This document shows positions 18,685 to 28,203 of a DNA stretch of 64,000 nt, piece after piece (positions within the stretch are counted from its first letter, which is position 1; each line of letters starts with the position of its first letter). Source of the DNA: Acidipropionibacterium sp. Its GTDB lineage: Bacteria; Actinomycetota; Actinomycetes; Propionibacteriales; Propionibacteriaceae. Where the stretch lies: contig JALCLH010000003.1 in assembly GCA_022647765.1 (NCBI GenBank), forward strand, positions 186,001 through 250,000. The letters run 5' to 3'. The notes beneath the pieces are model-generated. The model saw only the letters and a program-made list of their open reading frames with translations, did no database searches and was not told the DNA's origin. The translations under genes were made by a program, and so were the position numbers.

Positions 18685-18762
18685 ACATTTCACTCGCGGA
18701 TCGGGGGTTTTGCGCGGGATCTGGCCGTGAAGGGCTGTTACGCGAGTGAAATGTTCACCGTG
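18685..18762. repeat. Dispersed palindromic element, copy A
   Basis: Fourteen-base arms ACATTTCACTCGCG (18685-18698) and its exact inverse (18741-18754) flank 42 bases. The right side, 18738-18762, matches 30167-30191 with one difference. Both copies are intergenic. Here it lies between the maf stop and the pelG start. Confidence 0.75.
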
Positions 18763-18776
18763 CCGTCAGCTGCCGG

Positions 18777-19418
18777 TCAGTCGAGGGACGCGGGAGAGTC
18801 GTCTCCCCTGTCCCACAGTCCCTCCCACGCGACATCCATGTCGAGCAGCATCTGGCGCACCAGCGGCAGCGAGATCCCGGTGACATTGTGCGGATCGCCG
18901 TCGATCCGGGTGATGAAGGCCCCGCCGTACCCGTCGAGGGTGAAGGCCCCGGCGACCCTCTGCGGCTCCCCGGTGTCGGCGTAGCTGCGGACCTCGTCGT
19001 CGGTGAGGTCGGCGAAGGTGACGGTGGTCTGGCCGACCCGGGTGGCGTCCCGGCGCCCGGACTCGTCGATGACGCAGATGTGGTGGCCGGTGACCAGGAC
19101 GCCGCTGCGCCCGCGGAGCCGGTACCACCAGCGCATCGCCGTCTCGGCGGTGTGCGGCTTGCCGAGAACCCGGCCGTCCAGGTCAAGCACCGAGTCGCAG
19201 GCGACCACGATGGTGGGCCCGGTGATCGTCAGGTCCGCCACGACGCTGGTCGCCTTCAGCTCGGCCAGTCTCGCGGTGAGGTCGACGGCGCGCTCCCCGG
19301 GGCGCCGCGTCTCGTCGGCCCCGGAGACCCTCACCTCGGGGTCGATGCCGGCCGAGTGCAGGCTGGCGAGCCGGGCCGGCGACTTCGAGGCCAGCACGAA
19401 GCGGTAGCGCCCGGCCAT
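18777..19418 (-). CDS. maf: Maf-like nucleotide pyrophosphatase
   Basis: This 213-residue Maf/HAM1-fold protein hydrolyses non-canonical or modified nucleoside triphosphates and is associated with septum and division control. The family opening LASKSPARLASL is at residue 7, the Asp in VACDSVLD (about 75) is the likely catalytic base, and GKPHTAETAMRWW follows. The ATG overlaps the accE stop by four bases, the usual actinobacterial order accD-accE-maf. Confidence 0.9.
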   Translation of the reverse strand: MAGRYRFVLASKSPARLASLHSAGIDPEVRVSGADETRRPGERAVDLTARLAELKATSVVADLTITGPTIVVACDSVLDLDGRVLGKPHTAETAMRWWYRLRGRSGVLVTGHHICVIDESGRRDATRVGQTTVTFADLTDDEVRSYADTGEPQRVAGAFTLDGYGGAFITRIDGDPHNVTGISLPLVRQMLLDMDVAWEGLWDRGDDSPASLD

Positions 19419-19669
19419 CAGTACCGCCGCAGGGATCCCTGCCAGGCGGCACGACCGGGCATGAACGGTTCGCGGAGAGCACGCCAGTAGGACCGCCAGC
19501 CGAATGCCGCCGGCCGATCCTCGGGAACGTAGGGAGTGGGCCCGGGTCGGGTCGCCACGGCCAGCACGGCGACCAGCGCCCCCAGCTCCTCGTCGCTGAG
19601 ATTGCCGCGGAGCACCTCGATCTTCGGGGCCTCCGACTCGTCGGCCGGGAGGTTCTCGATGGCACTCAT
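19418..19669 (-). CDS. accE: Acyl-CoA carboxylase epsilon subunit
   Basis: This 83-residue protein matches the small AccE subunit that stabilises the actinobacterial alpha-beta acyl-CoA carboxylase complex. Its core [20 protein letters not shown] is typical and the C-terminal half is Arg/Trp-rich. The start overlaps the accD stop (ATGA) and its stop overlaps the maf start, so all three are translationally coupled. Confidence 0.88.
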   Translation of the reverse strand: MSAIENLPADESEAPKIEVLRGNLSDEELGALVAVLAVATRPGPTPYVPEDRPAAFGWRSYWRALREPFMPGRAAWQGSLRRY

Positions 19670-21242
19670 AGCGGAATGTTCCCATGCTTCTTGGGCGGCA
19701 GCGCCTCGCGCTTGGTGCGCAGCAGCCGCAGCGTGCGGATCACCGTCTCGCGGGTCTCGTGGGGGTGGATCACCTGGTCGATGTATCCGGACTCGGCGGC
19801 CACGTAGGGGTTCGACATCGACGTCTCGTACTCGTCGACCAGCTGGCTGCGCAGGGTCGCCGGGTCCTCGGCGTTCGCCAGATCCTTGCGGTGCAGGATG
19901 TTCACCGCCCCGTCGGCCCCCATCACCGCGATCTGGGCGGTCGGCCAGGCCAGGTTGACGTCGGCGCCCAGGGTCTTGGAGCCCATCACGATGTAGGCGC
20001 CGCCGTAGGCCTTGCGGGTGATGACGGTCAGCAGCGGCACGGTGGCCTCGCCGTAGGCGTAGATGAGCTTGGCCCCGCGCCGGATGATGCCGCGGTGCTC
20101 CTGCTGGACGCCGGGCAGGAATCCCGGGGTGTCGACGAAGGTGAGCACCGGGATGTTGAAGGAGTCGCAGGTGCGCACGAACCGGGCCGCCTTCTCGGAG
20201 GCGTCGATGTCGAGGGTTCCGGCGTTGACCAGCGGCTGGTTGGCGACCACCCCGATCGCCCGCCCCTCGATCCGTCCGAAGCCGCACAGCACATTGGGCG
20301 CGAACAGCTCATGGATCTCCATGAAGGTGTCCTCGTCCAGCACGGTGTTGATCACCTCGTGCATGTCGTAGGGCTGGTTCGGGGGAGTCGGGGATGAGGG
20401 CGTCCAGCTCCCGGTCGTGGTCGGTGATGGTGAGGTCGACCTCGCCCTCGTCGTAGACCGGAGGGTCCTCGAGGTTGTTCTGCGGCAGGTAGCTGATGAG
20501 GTCGCGGACGTACTCCAGGGCGTCGGCCTCGTCGGCGGCCAGGTAGTGGGAGTTGCCGGAGACCTCGGAGTGGGTCCGGGCCCCGCCGAGCTCCTCCAGG
20601 GAGACGTCCTCGCCGGTGACCTCCCTCACCACGGCCGGGCCGGTGATGAACATCTGGGAGGTCTGGTCGACCATCACGATGAAGTCGGTGAGGGCGGGGG
20701 AGTAGACGTGCCCGCCGGCCGCGGCCCCCATGATCACCGAGATCTGCGGGATGACGCCGGAGGCCCGGGTGTTGCGCCGGAAGATCTCGCCGTACATCGC
20801 CAGCGAGGAGACCCCCTCCTGGATTCGCGCCCCGCCGCCCTCGTTGATGCCGATCAGCGGGCAGCCGGTCTTGACCGCGAAGTCGATGATCTTGCAGATC
20901 TTCTCGCCGTAGACCTTGCCCAGGGATCCGCCGAAGATCGTGACATCCTGGCTGAACACGCAGACCGGACGGCCGTGGATCGCCCCGACGCCGGTGATGA
21001 CGCCGTCGGTGTAGGGCCGGCGGTTGTCCATCCCGAAATTGTGGGAGCGGTGCCGGGCGAACTCGTCGAGCTCGGAGAAGGAGCCCTCGTCCAGAAGCGT
21101 CAGGACGCGCTCCCGGGCGGTCATCTTCCCGGCGGCGTGCTGCTTCTCGACAGGCGGCGGGGGAGGCCGCATTGACGGCCTCGTCGATGCGACGGCCCAG
21201 ATCAGCGATCTTGCCCGCCGTGGTGTGGATGTCGATGTCCAT
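19666..21242 (-). CDS. accD: Acyl-/propionyl-CoA carboxylase beta subunit (two frameshifts)
   Basis: Corrected for two single-base insertions the protein is 524 residues, the normal size of the biotin-dependent carboxyltransferase beta subunit that carboxylates propionyl- or acetyl-CoA. It opens [20 protein letters not shown], has the acyl-CoA/carboxybiotin sites GGGARIQEG and [13 protein letters not shown], and in the second half [10 protein letters not shown] and KAYGGAY. One extra base lies near 21155 and one in a C-run near 20380. Flanking codons are fully conserved and the gene should be essential in this lineage, so these look like sequence errors. TAGTCT ends seven bases before the ATG. 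The gene is divergent from birA. Confidence 0.88.
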
Positions 21243-21373
21243 GACGGCGAGACTAGCCGGTCGGCCGATCCCTCCGCTCCGTCTCTCCATTCGGTTGTCC
21301 GAGCGGCGGTCCATGTGAGGAACGCCACACGATGGTCCCGGACGGCCCGCCGAGTCACGCTAGGCTGCCAGCC

Positions 21374-22250
21374 GTGTCCTTCACCCCTCCTGTGGGCGGC
21401 CCCGATCTAGATGCAGCCGCCATCGCCGACCTCGTCGGAGCCGAGACCCGTTTCACCCGTCGCGGATCCGGTGGAATCCGGTGCGTCGCCCAGATCGACT
21501 CCACCAATGCGGAACTGGTGCGGTTCGTGCATGGCGGTGGCACCGGCTTCCGGGTGCTCATCGCCGAGCAGCAGGACGCCGGTCACGGGCGGTTCTCCCG
21601 GCCCTGGCGGGCCCCTATCGGGACCTCCCTGCTGATGTCGGTGCTGGTGCCGGTCTCCGACAAGCGGTTGGCGGGCGACTGGGGATGGCTGTCGATGGCC
21701 GCCGGACTGGCGGTCACCGAGGCGGTCGAGACGGCCTGCGGGGCCGGGGGCGGCCGCGTCACCCTCAAATGGCCCAACGACGTGCTGCTGGACGTCGACA
21801 CCCCGCACGGCGGCAAGCTCTGCGGGATTCTCTCCGAACGGGTCGACGGGCAGGCCGGCGCGCACGCCGTGATCGGGATGGGGCTCAACGTGTCGATGAC
21901 CGCCGATCAGCTCCCGGTGCCCACGGCGACCTCACTGGCCCTGTGCGGGCTGGACCATGACAGGCATCGGCTGGCGGCTCAGCTGGTGCTCGCGCTGGAC
22001 CGGCTGATCGGCGTCTGGCTGGCGACCGGCACCGGTGCGCGGCACCTACCGCGAGCGCTGCGACACCATCGGCAGGCCGGTGCGCCTCACCTTCGACCCG
22101 GCGGTGGTGGGCGGCGGGCCGACCCACCTCGACGGGGTCTGCGCCGATATCGACCTGGACGGGTCGATCGTGGTCGCCGACGATCGGGGACGCCATTCCT
22201 TCGCGGCCGCCGATGTGCAGCACCTTCGCCGGTCGCCGACCCTAGACTGA
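21374..22250 (+). CDS. birA: Biotin-[acetyl-CoA-carboxylase] ligase (one frameshift)
   Basis: Corrected for one extra base near 22031-22038 the protein is 291 residues. It activates biotin with ATP and attaches it to the carboxylase biotin carrier. Motifs: [10 protein letters not shown], the GHGRFSRPW biotinyl-AMP loop, [10 protein letters not shown] and [10 protein letters not shown]; the C-terminal SH3-like domain includes GRPVRLTFD. There is no N-terminal DNA-binding domain, so it is a group I, non-regulatory ligase. The GTG is seven bases after TAGGCT. It is divergent from the accD operon it serves. Confidence 0.88.
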
Positions 22251-22255
22251 CCCCC

Positions 22256-22972
22256 ATGACCAGCCATATTCTCGCGATGGGCGGCGGCGGCTTCTCAATG
22301 TCGAACCGCGGCGCTCCGACGGCCCTCGACCGCTATCTGCTCGACCTGTCGGGCAAGTCCTCGCCGTTGGTGTGCTTCGCCCCGACGGCCGCCGCCGACG
22401 ACCCGGTCTACATCAATCGCTTCCTGGCCGCCTACTCGGCGCTCGGGGTGCGCACCATGGTGCTGACCCTGTGGCAGGGGGCGGCGGAGTCTGTGGACCG
22501 GCTGAGCGAGGCGGACGTCGTCCTGTCGGGGGGCGGATCGGCGGCGAATCTGGTCGCCCTGTGGCGGGCCCACGGCGTCGACCACGTCATCAGGCAGATG
22601 GTCAAGCGGGAGGCCGACGTCGTGCTGGCCGGGGTCTCGGCGGGCGCGGCCTGCTGGTTCGCGGGATCGCTCACCGACTCCTTCGGGGACCTGCGCGCCT
22701 GGCGCGGCGGTCTCGGCCTGCTCCCCGGCTCCTTCTGCCCGCACTTCGACGGCGAACCGGACCGTCCGCCGGCCTATGCCCAGGCGATCGCGTCCGGCGT
22801 CCTGCCGAGCGGCTACGCGGTGGACGACGGCGCTGCGGTGCACTTCGTCGACAAGGAGTTCGCCGGGGCCGTGAGCGAACGTGAGGGTGCCGAGGTGAGC
22901 CGGTTCACCAGCAGCAACTCACCGACCGCGGCCGGGGTGCTGCGCGATCAGCTCGAGGTCACGGTGCTCTGA
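22256..22972 (+). CDS. Peptidase E-like protein (S51)
   Basis: This 238-residue S51 serine peptidase family protein has MGGGGFSMSN at the N-terminus, the GGGSAANL motif and the nucleophile region LAGVSAGAACWF. Family members include alpha-aspartyl dipeptidase and cyanophycinase; this one is closer to the peptidase E-like group. The ATG lies seven bases after TAGACT and only five bases after the birA stop, so it may have its own leaderless promoter. Its 3' end overlaps the convergent PH-domain gene by 14 bases. Confidence 0.8.
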   Translation: MTSHILAMGGGGFSMSNRGAPTALDRYLLDLSGKSSPLVCFAPTAAADDPVYINRFLAAYSALGVRTMVLTLWQGAAESVDRLSEADVVLSGGGSAANLVALWRAHGVDHVIRQMVKREADVVLAGVSAGAACWFAGSLTDSFGDLRAWRGGLGLLPGSFCPHFDGEPDRPPAYAQAIASGVLPSGYAVDDGAAVHFVDKEFAGAVSEREGAEVSRFTSSNSPTAAGVLRDQLEVTVL

Positions 22973-23477
22973 GCCCCTGGGCGCTCCCGGCGATCTGGCG
23001 GCTGGCGAAGACCGCGTCGCAGACCTGGATCTGCACCCGTTTGATGTGCGGCACGTCGGGCAGGATCATCGGCTCCTCGATCGCGGTGGTGAGCACCAGG
23101 GTGCCGCAGCCCAGTATCCGGTCGGTGAACCCGCGCCGGTAGGAGACGCCGTCGATCCGGTGCAGCGGAACATCGTGACCGGTGCGCCGGAGGATTCCGC
23201 GCCGGGTGATGACCCGGTGGTCGGTGAGGGTGCAGGTGGTGGTCAGCCAGCGCAGCCAGGGGACCAGGGTGCCGATGACCAGCAGCGCCGCGGCGACGGC
23301 GATCGTCGCCCACGGGCCCCACGGCCTCCAGTCGGTCGGCATCAGGCCCAGTGCCAGGCCGGCCGCGGCGACCACGACGATGAGGATGACGACGGGGCCG
23401 ATCAGCGCCTTGGCGTGGGCGCGCAGGTGGAGCAGTTCCTGCTCGTCCTCGCCCAGCAGCTTGCGCGACAGTCCCAT
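22959..23477 (-). CDS. PH-domain (YdbS/DUF304-like) membrane protein
   Basis: This 172-residue protein has two transmembrane segments (about 26-46 and 55-78) and a bacterial PH domain: TCTLTDHRVITRRGILRR, PLHRIDGVSYRRG and DRILGCGTLVL. Such proteins are small membrane components of unknown function. In actinobacteria this gene is often close to birA and purK, as here. Confidence 0.8.
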   Translation of the reverse strand: MGLSRKLLGEDEQELLHLRAHAKALIGPVVILIVVVAAAGLALGLMPTDWRPWGPWATIAVAAALLVIGTLVPWLRWLTTTCTLTDHRVITRRGILRRTGHDVPLHRIDGVSYRRGFTDRILGCGTLVLTTAIEEPMILPDVPHIKRVQIQVCDAVFASRQIAGSAQGLRAP

Positions 23478-23579
23478 GGGCCCAGTGTGGCGCGTGCCGC
23501 GGCCAGTCACCAGCGGCGCAGTCGCGTCGGTGGTGGGCGCTGTGTCGACGGCGCTGCGGCAGTGGCAGACTCGGCCTTC

Positions 23580-24812
23580 GTGCAACCCCCTTCCCCAACC
23601 CGGCCCCCGAGTCCGTCGACGCCACCGGCCCCGGTGCTGAGCACCGGACTGCTGGCCGGTCTGGCGGTGCTGTCGGCGGCGGGAGCGCTGGGAACCGACA
23701 TGTACCTGCCGGGCCTGGTCGGGATGGCCTCGGAGCTGCACACCACCTCCTCGATGGCGCAGTTCACGCTGAGCGCGTTCATGATCGGCATGGCGATCGG
23801 CCAGTTGCTCCTCGGGCCGCTGTCGGACTCCTACGGCCGGCGCCGACTGATGATCGGGGGATCGGTCGTCTTCATGCTGGCCTCCCTCGGCGCCGCCCTG
23901 GCGAACTCCGTCTGGCTGCTGATCGGGCTGCGCCTGCTGATGGGTGCGGCCGGAGGGGCCGGGGCGGTGCTGGCCCGGGCCGTCGTCCCCGATCTCGCCA
24001 GCGGCCGGACGGCTGCCCGCGCCTTCTCCGTGATGATGGCCATTCAGGGGCTTGCGCCGATCATCGCCCCGATCCTCGGCGGCCAGCTGGTCGGTCCGAT
24101 CGGCTGGCGCGGGATCTTCCTCGTGCTCTCCGGATTCAACCTCGCGATGGTGGCGATCGCGGTGTTCGTCGTCCCCGAGTCGCTGCCGCCGGAAAGGCGC
24201 ACCCCGGGCGGGCTGCGACGACTGCTGCCCAGCATCGCGGTGGTGCTGCGCCGGCGGGTCTTCGTCGGGCACGCGATCTCGATGGCGGTCACCTTCGGGG
24301 TGATGTTCTCCTACATCTCGGCGTCTCCTTTCGTCCTGGAGCGTCAGCTCGGCCTGAGATCGGCCACGTACTCGCTGGCCTTCGCCGCAAATGCGCTGAT
24401 GGTGACCCTGGCCTCGCTGCTCAACACCCGGCTGATCACCCAGTTCGGTCTGCGTTCGATCGCCCGGGTCGGTCTGGCCGCAGCGCTCTGCGGATCTCTG
24501 GGCCTGCTGGTCAACGGCCTTGTCGGACCCCGGTTGTGGGCCACTCTTCCGCTGCTGGCCGGCACCGTCTTCGGCGTCGGACTGGTGCTCGGCAATGTGA
24601 CCGCGATGGGTGCGGCGCAGGTGCGAGACGCCGCCGGCGCCGGGTCGGCGGTGATGGGGGCCTGCCAGTTTCTGGTGGCCGGGATCGTCTCCCCGCTGGT
24701 CGGCCTTGGATCGAACGCGGCCCTGTCGATGGGGATCGTGATGCTGATATGCGCGATCGCGGCCAATGCAGCGCACTATCTACTTAGTAGAGGAGGGGCC
24801 GACCCCTCCTGA
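23580..24812 (+). CDS. Bcr/CflA-family drug-resistance MFS transporter
   Basis: This roughly 410-residue major facilitator has 12 predicted membrane segments, a Pro-rich N-terminus, and the Bcr/CflA features GTDMYLPGL near TM1 and GPLSDSYGRRRLMIGG (motif A, loop 2-3). The family exports drugs such as chloramphenicol or bicyclomycin by proton antiport; the substrate here is unknown. GTG at 23580 or 23562 could be the start; neither has a good ribosome site. The last codons lie in a hairpin (24791-24810). Confidence 0.82.
   Translation: MQPPSPTRPPSPSTPPAPVLSTGLLAGLAVLSAAGALGTDMYLPGLVGMASELHTTSSMAQFTLSAFMIGMAIGQLLLGPLSDSYGRRRLMIGGSVVFMLASLGAALANSVWLLIGLRLLMGAAGGAGAVLARAVVPDLASGRTAARAFSVMMAIQGLAPIIAPILGGQLVGPIGWRGIFLVLSGFNLAMVAIAVFVVPESLPPERRTPGGLRRLLPSIAVVLRRRVFVGHAISMAVTFGVMFSYISASPFVLERQLGLRSATYSLAFAANALMVTLASLLNTRLITQFGLRSIARVGLAAALCGSLGLLVNGLVGPRLWATLPLLAGTVFGVGLVLGNVTAMGAAQVRDAAGAGSAVMGACQFLVAGIVSPLVGLGSNAALSMGIVMLICAIAANAAHYLLSRGGADPS
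24791..24810. terminator. Hairpin at the end of the MFS gene
   Basis: AGGAGGGG and its exact inverse pair around CCGA, ending at the stop codon. The same GGGGCCGACCCCTCC core recurs at about 24882-24897. Possible terminator, without a U-run. Confidence 0.45.
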
Positions 24813-25002
24813 CCTCCCCGTTGCGCCGGTCTGTGGGTGGAGGCTTGGGTGCGCGCGGGCCTCTTCTGTGATCGGAGCGTCGGGGCCGACCCCTCCTGAC
24901 TGCGCTGTCAACGGAAGGGGCGACCCCTCCGCGTCGCTTCGCTCCTGCCTCCCCGTTGCGCCGGTCTGTGGGAGGAGGCTTGGGCGTGCGCGGGCCTCTC
25001 TG
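24813..25002. repeat. Intergenic direct repeats
   Basis: A unit of about 52 bases beginning CCTCCCCGTTGCGCCGGTCT occurs at 24813 and again at 24948, differing at a few positions. Between them a GGGGCCGACCCCTCCTGAC segment from the MFS gene end recurs (24882-24900) and again in altered form at 24917. No gene is supported between 24813 and 25052. Confidence 0.75.
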
Positions 25003-25052
25003 GTCTCTACGGTGAAACAGAACTGACGGCGTCACGCCCTAAAATGCCGTGG

Positions 25053-26294
25053 GTGAGCGCAACCTCAGACCCCGAATCCCAGAAGTCCCCATCGCAGACC
25101 TCAACGGGAGGCGTCCGCAGCGCCGACTCGCAGGGGCAGTACCGGGTCGGCATCATCGGCGGCGGCCAGCTGGCCCGGATGATGCACCAGGCCGCGGTGT
25201 CTCTCGGCGTCCACGTCAAACTGTTGGCCACCTCGCCCGACGAGTCCGCCGCCCAGGTGATCAGTGATGTCACCATCGGCTCCCACCTGGACCACGACGC
25301 GGTGATGGACTTCGCGAGGGGTTGCGACGTCGTCACCTTCGACCACGAGCACGTGCCCACCGAGTATCTGCGCGAGATGGAGGACGCCGGAATCGCGGTC
25401 CGTCCCGGCTCCGAGGCCTTGGTGCACGCCCAGGACAAGGCCGTGATGCGTGCCCGGGCGGCGGCCGACGGAGTTCCCTGTCCCGACTGGGAGGTCTGCC
25501 CCGGACCGGAGCAGCTGATCGCCTTCGGCGAACGGCACGGCTGGCCGGTGATCGCCAAGACCTCCCGAGGCGGCTATGACGGCAAGGGGGTCTGGAAGGT
25601 GGAGGGGCCCGACGGCGTCCCCGAGCCCTTCGAGGCGATGGGCGGCCTGGCCGACGGCCAGCAGCCGATCCAGATCCTGGCCGAGGAGTACGTCGACTTC
25701 ACCCGCGAGCTGTCGGCCATCGTGGTGCGCTCTCCCTCCGGTCAGGGGGTCGCCTACCCGGTCTCCGAGACGGTGCAGCGCGACGGGATCTGCGTGGAGA
25801 CCACCACCCCGGCGCCGGGGATGAGCGACGAGCGCCAGTCCGAGATCCAGCAGATGGCCCTGGACGTCGCCGGACGCCTCGGCGTGGTCGGGGTGCTGGC
25901 GGTGGAGCTGATGGAGCGGGCCGACGGGTCGGTGGTCGTCAACGAACTGGCGATGCGCCCGCACAACACCGGCCACTGGTCGATCCACGGCGCCCGGACC
26001 AGCCAGTTCGCCAATCACATCAGGGCCGTTCTGGACCTGCCGCTGGGAGACCCGTCGCTCACCGCCCCGGTGGTGGTGATGGAGAATGTTCTCGGTGGCT
26101 CGGTGAACGACCTCACCGGCGCCCTCCAGCACTGTTTCGCCAGGGACCGCAGCCTGCACGTCGAGTTGTACGGCAAGCAGGTGCGGCCCGGGCGCAAGGT
26201 GGGCCATGTCACCTGCCTGGGCACCGACGTCGAGGATGTGCGACGCCGGGCCCGCCACGCCGCCGGATATCTGATGGGGAACCCGAATGCCTGA
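25053..26294 (+). CDS. purK: 5-(Carboxyamino)imidazole ribonucleotide synthase
   Basis: This 413-residue ATP-grasp enzyme converts AIR, ATP and bicarbonate to N5-CAIR in purine synthesis. Motifs: [16 protein letters not shown] near residue 30, [12 protein letters not shown] (ATP-grasp loop), [11 protein letters not shown], and [13 protein letters not shown] (metal and phosphate site). An N-terminal extension of about 28 residues is low-complexity. The GTG is preferred because TAAAAT (25040-25045) ends seven bases before it; an ATG at 25044 overlaps that hexamer. purE overlaps its 3' end by eight bases. Confidence 0.93.
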   Translation: MSATSDPESQKSPSQTSTGGVRSADSQGQYRVGIIGGGQLARMMHQAAVSLGVHVKLLATSPDESAAQVISDVTIGSHLDHDAVMDFARGCDVVTFDHEHVPTEYLREMEDAGIAVRPGSEALVHAQDKAVMRARAAADGVPCPDWEVCPGPEQLIAFGERHGWPVIAKTSRGGYDGKGVWKVEGPDGVPEPFEAMGGLADGQQPIQILAEEYVDFTRELSAIVVRSPSGQGVAYPVSETVQRDGICVETTTPAPGMSDERQSEIQQMALDVAGRLGVVGVLAVELMERADGSVVVNELAMRPHNTGHWSIHGARTSQFANHIRAVLDLPLGDPSLTAPVVVMENVLGGSVNDLTGALQHCFARDRSLHVELYGKQVRPGRKVGHVTCLGTDVEDVRRRARHAAGYLMGNPNA

Positions 26295-26886
26295 GACCAA
26301 GAAGTCCAACCGCAGCACCAGCACCGCCCCGCGGCGCACCAAGTCGGAGCCACGAACCAAGGCCCGGCGGGTGGCCGAGGAGGCCGACGCCGCGCCGAGG
26401 GTCTCGATCGTGATGGGCTCCGACTCCGACTGGCCGACCATGGAGCCCGCCGCCACGGTGCTCAAGGAGTTCGGCGTGGTCTTCGAGGCCGACGTGGTCT
26501 CCGCCCACCGGATGCCCGAGCAGATGGTCGAGTTCGGCCGGGCGGCCCATGAGCGGGGGATCCGGGTGATCATCGCCGGGGCCGGCGGTGCCGCCCACCT
26601 GCCGGGAATGCTGGCCGCCCTCACCCCACTGCCGGTGATCGGCGTCCCGGTGCCGCTGGCTCATCTGGAGGGGATGGACTCGCTGCTGTCGATCGTCCAG
26701 ATGCCGGGCGGGGTGCCGGTGGCCACGGTGGGGATCGGCAATGCCAAGAATGCCGGCCTGCTGGCGGTCCGGATCCTGGCCGCCGGAGATCCCGATCTCA
26801 TTGGAAAGATGCTCGCCTTCCAGGACAATCTGAGAGCCACTGCCCAGGCCAAGGGAGAGAAGGTCCGCCAGTTCGGGCAGGGTTGA
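26287..26886 (+). CDS. purE: N5-CAIR mutase
   Basis: This 199-residue PurE (class I) rearranges N5-CAIR to CAIR, the step after PurK. The core has [26 protein letters not shown] with the catalytic His, and [20 protein letters not shown]. It carries an unusual basic N-terminal tail of about 37 residues (Lys/Arg/Ser/Thr-rich) before the core. The start overlaps the purK end, so the pair is coupled. It abuts the convergent LCP gene. Confidence 0.93.
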   Translation: MPETKKSNRSTSTAPRRTKSEPRTKARRVAEEADAAPRVSIVMGSDSDWPTMEPAATVLKEFGVVFEADVVSAHRMPEQMVEFGRAAHERGIRVIIAGAGGAAHLPGMLAALTPLPVIGVPVPLAHLEGMDSLLSIVQMPGGVPVATVGIGNAKNAGLLAVRILAAGDPDLIGKMLAFQDNLRATAQAKGEKVRQFGQG

Positions 26887-28116
26887 TCAGTGTGAATACT
26901 GCTCCGCTATTGACGTGTCTCCCTTGGCGAGGGCCTCGAACAGAGCCAGGGCCTTGGTCCTGTTCCACAGCACCGCGGAGCCGGCCGGGGTGCTGACACC
27001 GGCGCTGGAGATCGGCACCGTCATCCTGATGCCGTTGCTGCCGGTGGCACGCTGCAACCCGATGACGGTCTTCATGGCGGTCAGCAGGGACGTGTCGGAG
27101 CTGCGCCTGAAGGACTTCGCGACGGCCATGTTCACCCGCCAGTAGCGGATCGGGTTGATGAACGTCCACGGGCTCATCACCTTCTTGGCCACCGCCGAGG
27201 TGACCTGCTGCTGGCGCTTGACCCGGCCCAGATCGCCCATCGGATCGGCCTTGCGCATCCGGACGTAGCCCAGCGACTGGGTGCCGTCGAGCTTCTGGCA
27301 GCCGGCCGGCAGGTTGGTGTGGGAGTCCTTGTCGACCATCGGCTTGTCGAGGCAGACCTTGACCCCGCCGACGGCGTCCACCATGTCGACGAAGCCGGCG
27401 AATCCCACCTCGATGTAGCCGTCCATCCGCAGCCCGGTGACCTGCTCGACGGTCTGCATCAGCAGCTTCGGACCGCCGATCGCGTAGGCGGCGTTGAGCT
27501 TGTTGCGACCGTGCCCGGGAATGGGGACGTAGGAGTCTCGCGGCAGCGAGATGAGTACCGTCTTGCCGCGGGGAGGGGTGTAGAGGATGAGCATGGTGTC
27601 GGTGCGGGCACCCGCCTCGGTGCCGGTGCCGAGCTTCTTCTGCTCGGCGACGCTCAGATTGTCGCGCTGGTCGGTCCCGATCATCAGGGTGGCGGTGCCC
27701 GGCTGCTGTTCGGGCCGTGTCCCCTCTGGGGTGGCGTCCACCGTGCTGGAGCGGAACAGGGCGATGGCGGGCACGATCAGCAGCCAGATCAGCCAGGCCA
27801 CCAGAAGGTTGCGGACCAGACGCCACCGCGGGTGCCTGCGGCGTCCTCCCCCTCCCTTGCGGGGGCGGGCCGGCGGCGGGGGAGACGGCGGTCGGGTCCC
27901 TCCCCGGGCAGGGGAGCGATCGGTGTCGTAGGAGTAGTCGACCGGCCGCAGCGGGTGGCCGCTGGGGTCCACATGCTGGTTGGAGGCACTGGATCGACCC
28001 GGGGCGGAGCGACGCCGGTCGGAACTGTGACTGCCGCCCGGCGTCTCGCTCCCGTCCTGCCCATAGAGCCAGTCCATGTCACTCTGGCGGGAATGCTCGT
28101 CTCGTCGGTCGGCCAT
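26887..28116 (-). CDS. LCP (LytR-CpsA-Psr) family glycopolymer ligase
   Basis: This 409-residue protein has a long charged, Pro-rich cytoplasmic N-terminus, one membrane helix (about 138-158, NLLVAWLIWLLIVPAIALF) and an extracellular LCP domain. Active-site features: GTDQRDNL, then ARTDTMLILY, and ISLPRDSYVPIPGHGRNKLN. LCP enzymes attach glycopolymers to peptidoglycan from undecaprenyl-linked donors. The ATG has both GGAGG and a TACCGT hexamer seven bases upstream. Its place beside glycosyltransferases and the mannose genes fits a cell-wall glycan role. Confidence 0.9.
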   Translation of the reverse strand: MADRRDEHSRQSDMDWLYGQDGSETPGGSHSSDRRRSAPGRSSASNQHVDPSGHPLRPVDYSYDTDRSPARGGTRPPSPPPPARPRKGGGGRRRHPRWRLVRNLLVAWLIWLLIVPAIALFRSSTVDATPEGTRPEQQPGTATLMIGTDQRDNLSVAEQKKLGTGTEAGARTDTMLILYTPPRGKTVLISLPRDSYVPIPGHGRNKLNAAYAIGGPKLLMQTVEQVTGLRMDGYIEVGFAGFVDMVDAVGGVKVCLDKPMVDKDSHTNLPAGCQKLDGTQSLGYVRMRKADPMGDLGRVKRQQQVTSAVAKKVMSPWTFINPIRYWRVNMAVAKSFRRSSDTSLLTAMKTVIGLQRATGSNGIRMTVPISSAGVSTPAGSAVLWNRTKALALFEALAKGDTSIAEQYSH

Positions 28117-28203
28117 GGCCTCCACGGTAGTTCTCCCCGGCCGACTCCCGGCGTCCACCCGGTCCCGGAGGTCCTTGGGGTCGGCCGGTACAGGGCTGGC
28201 AGA

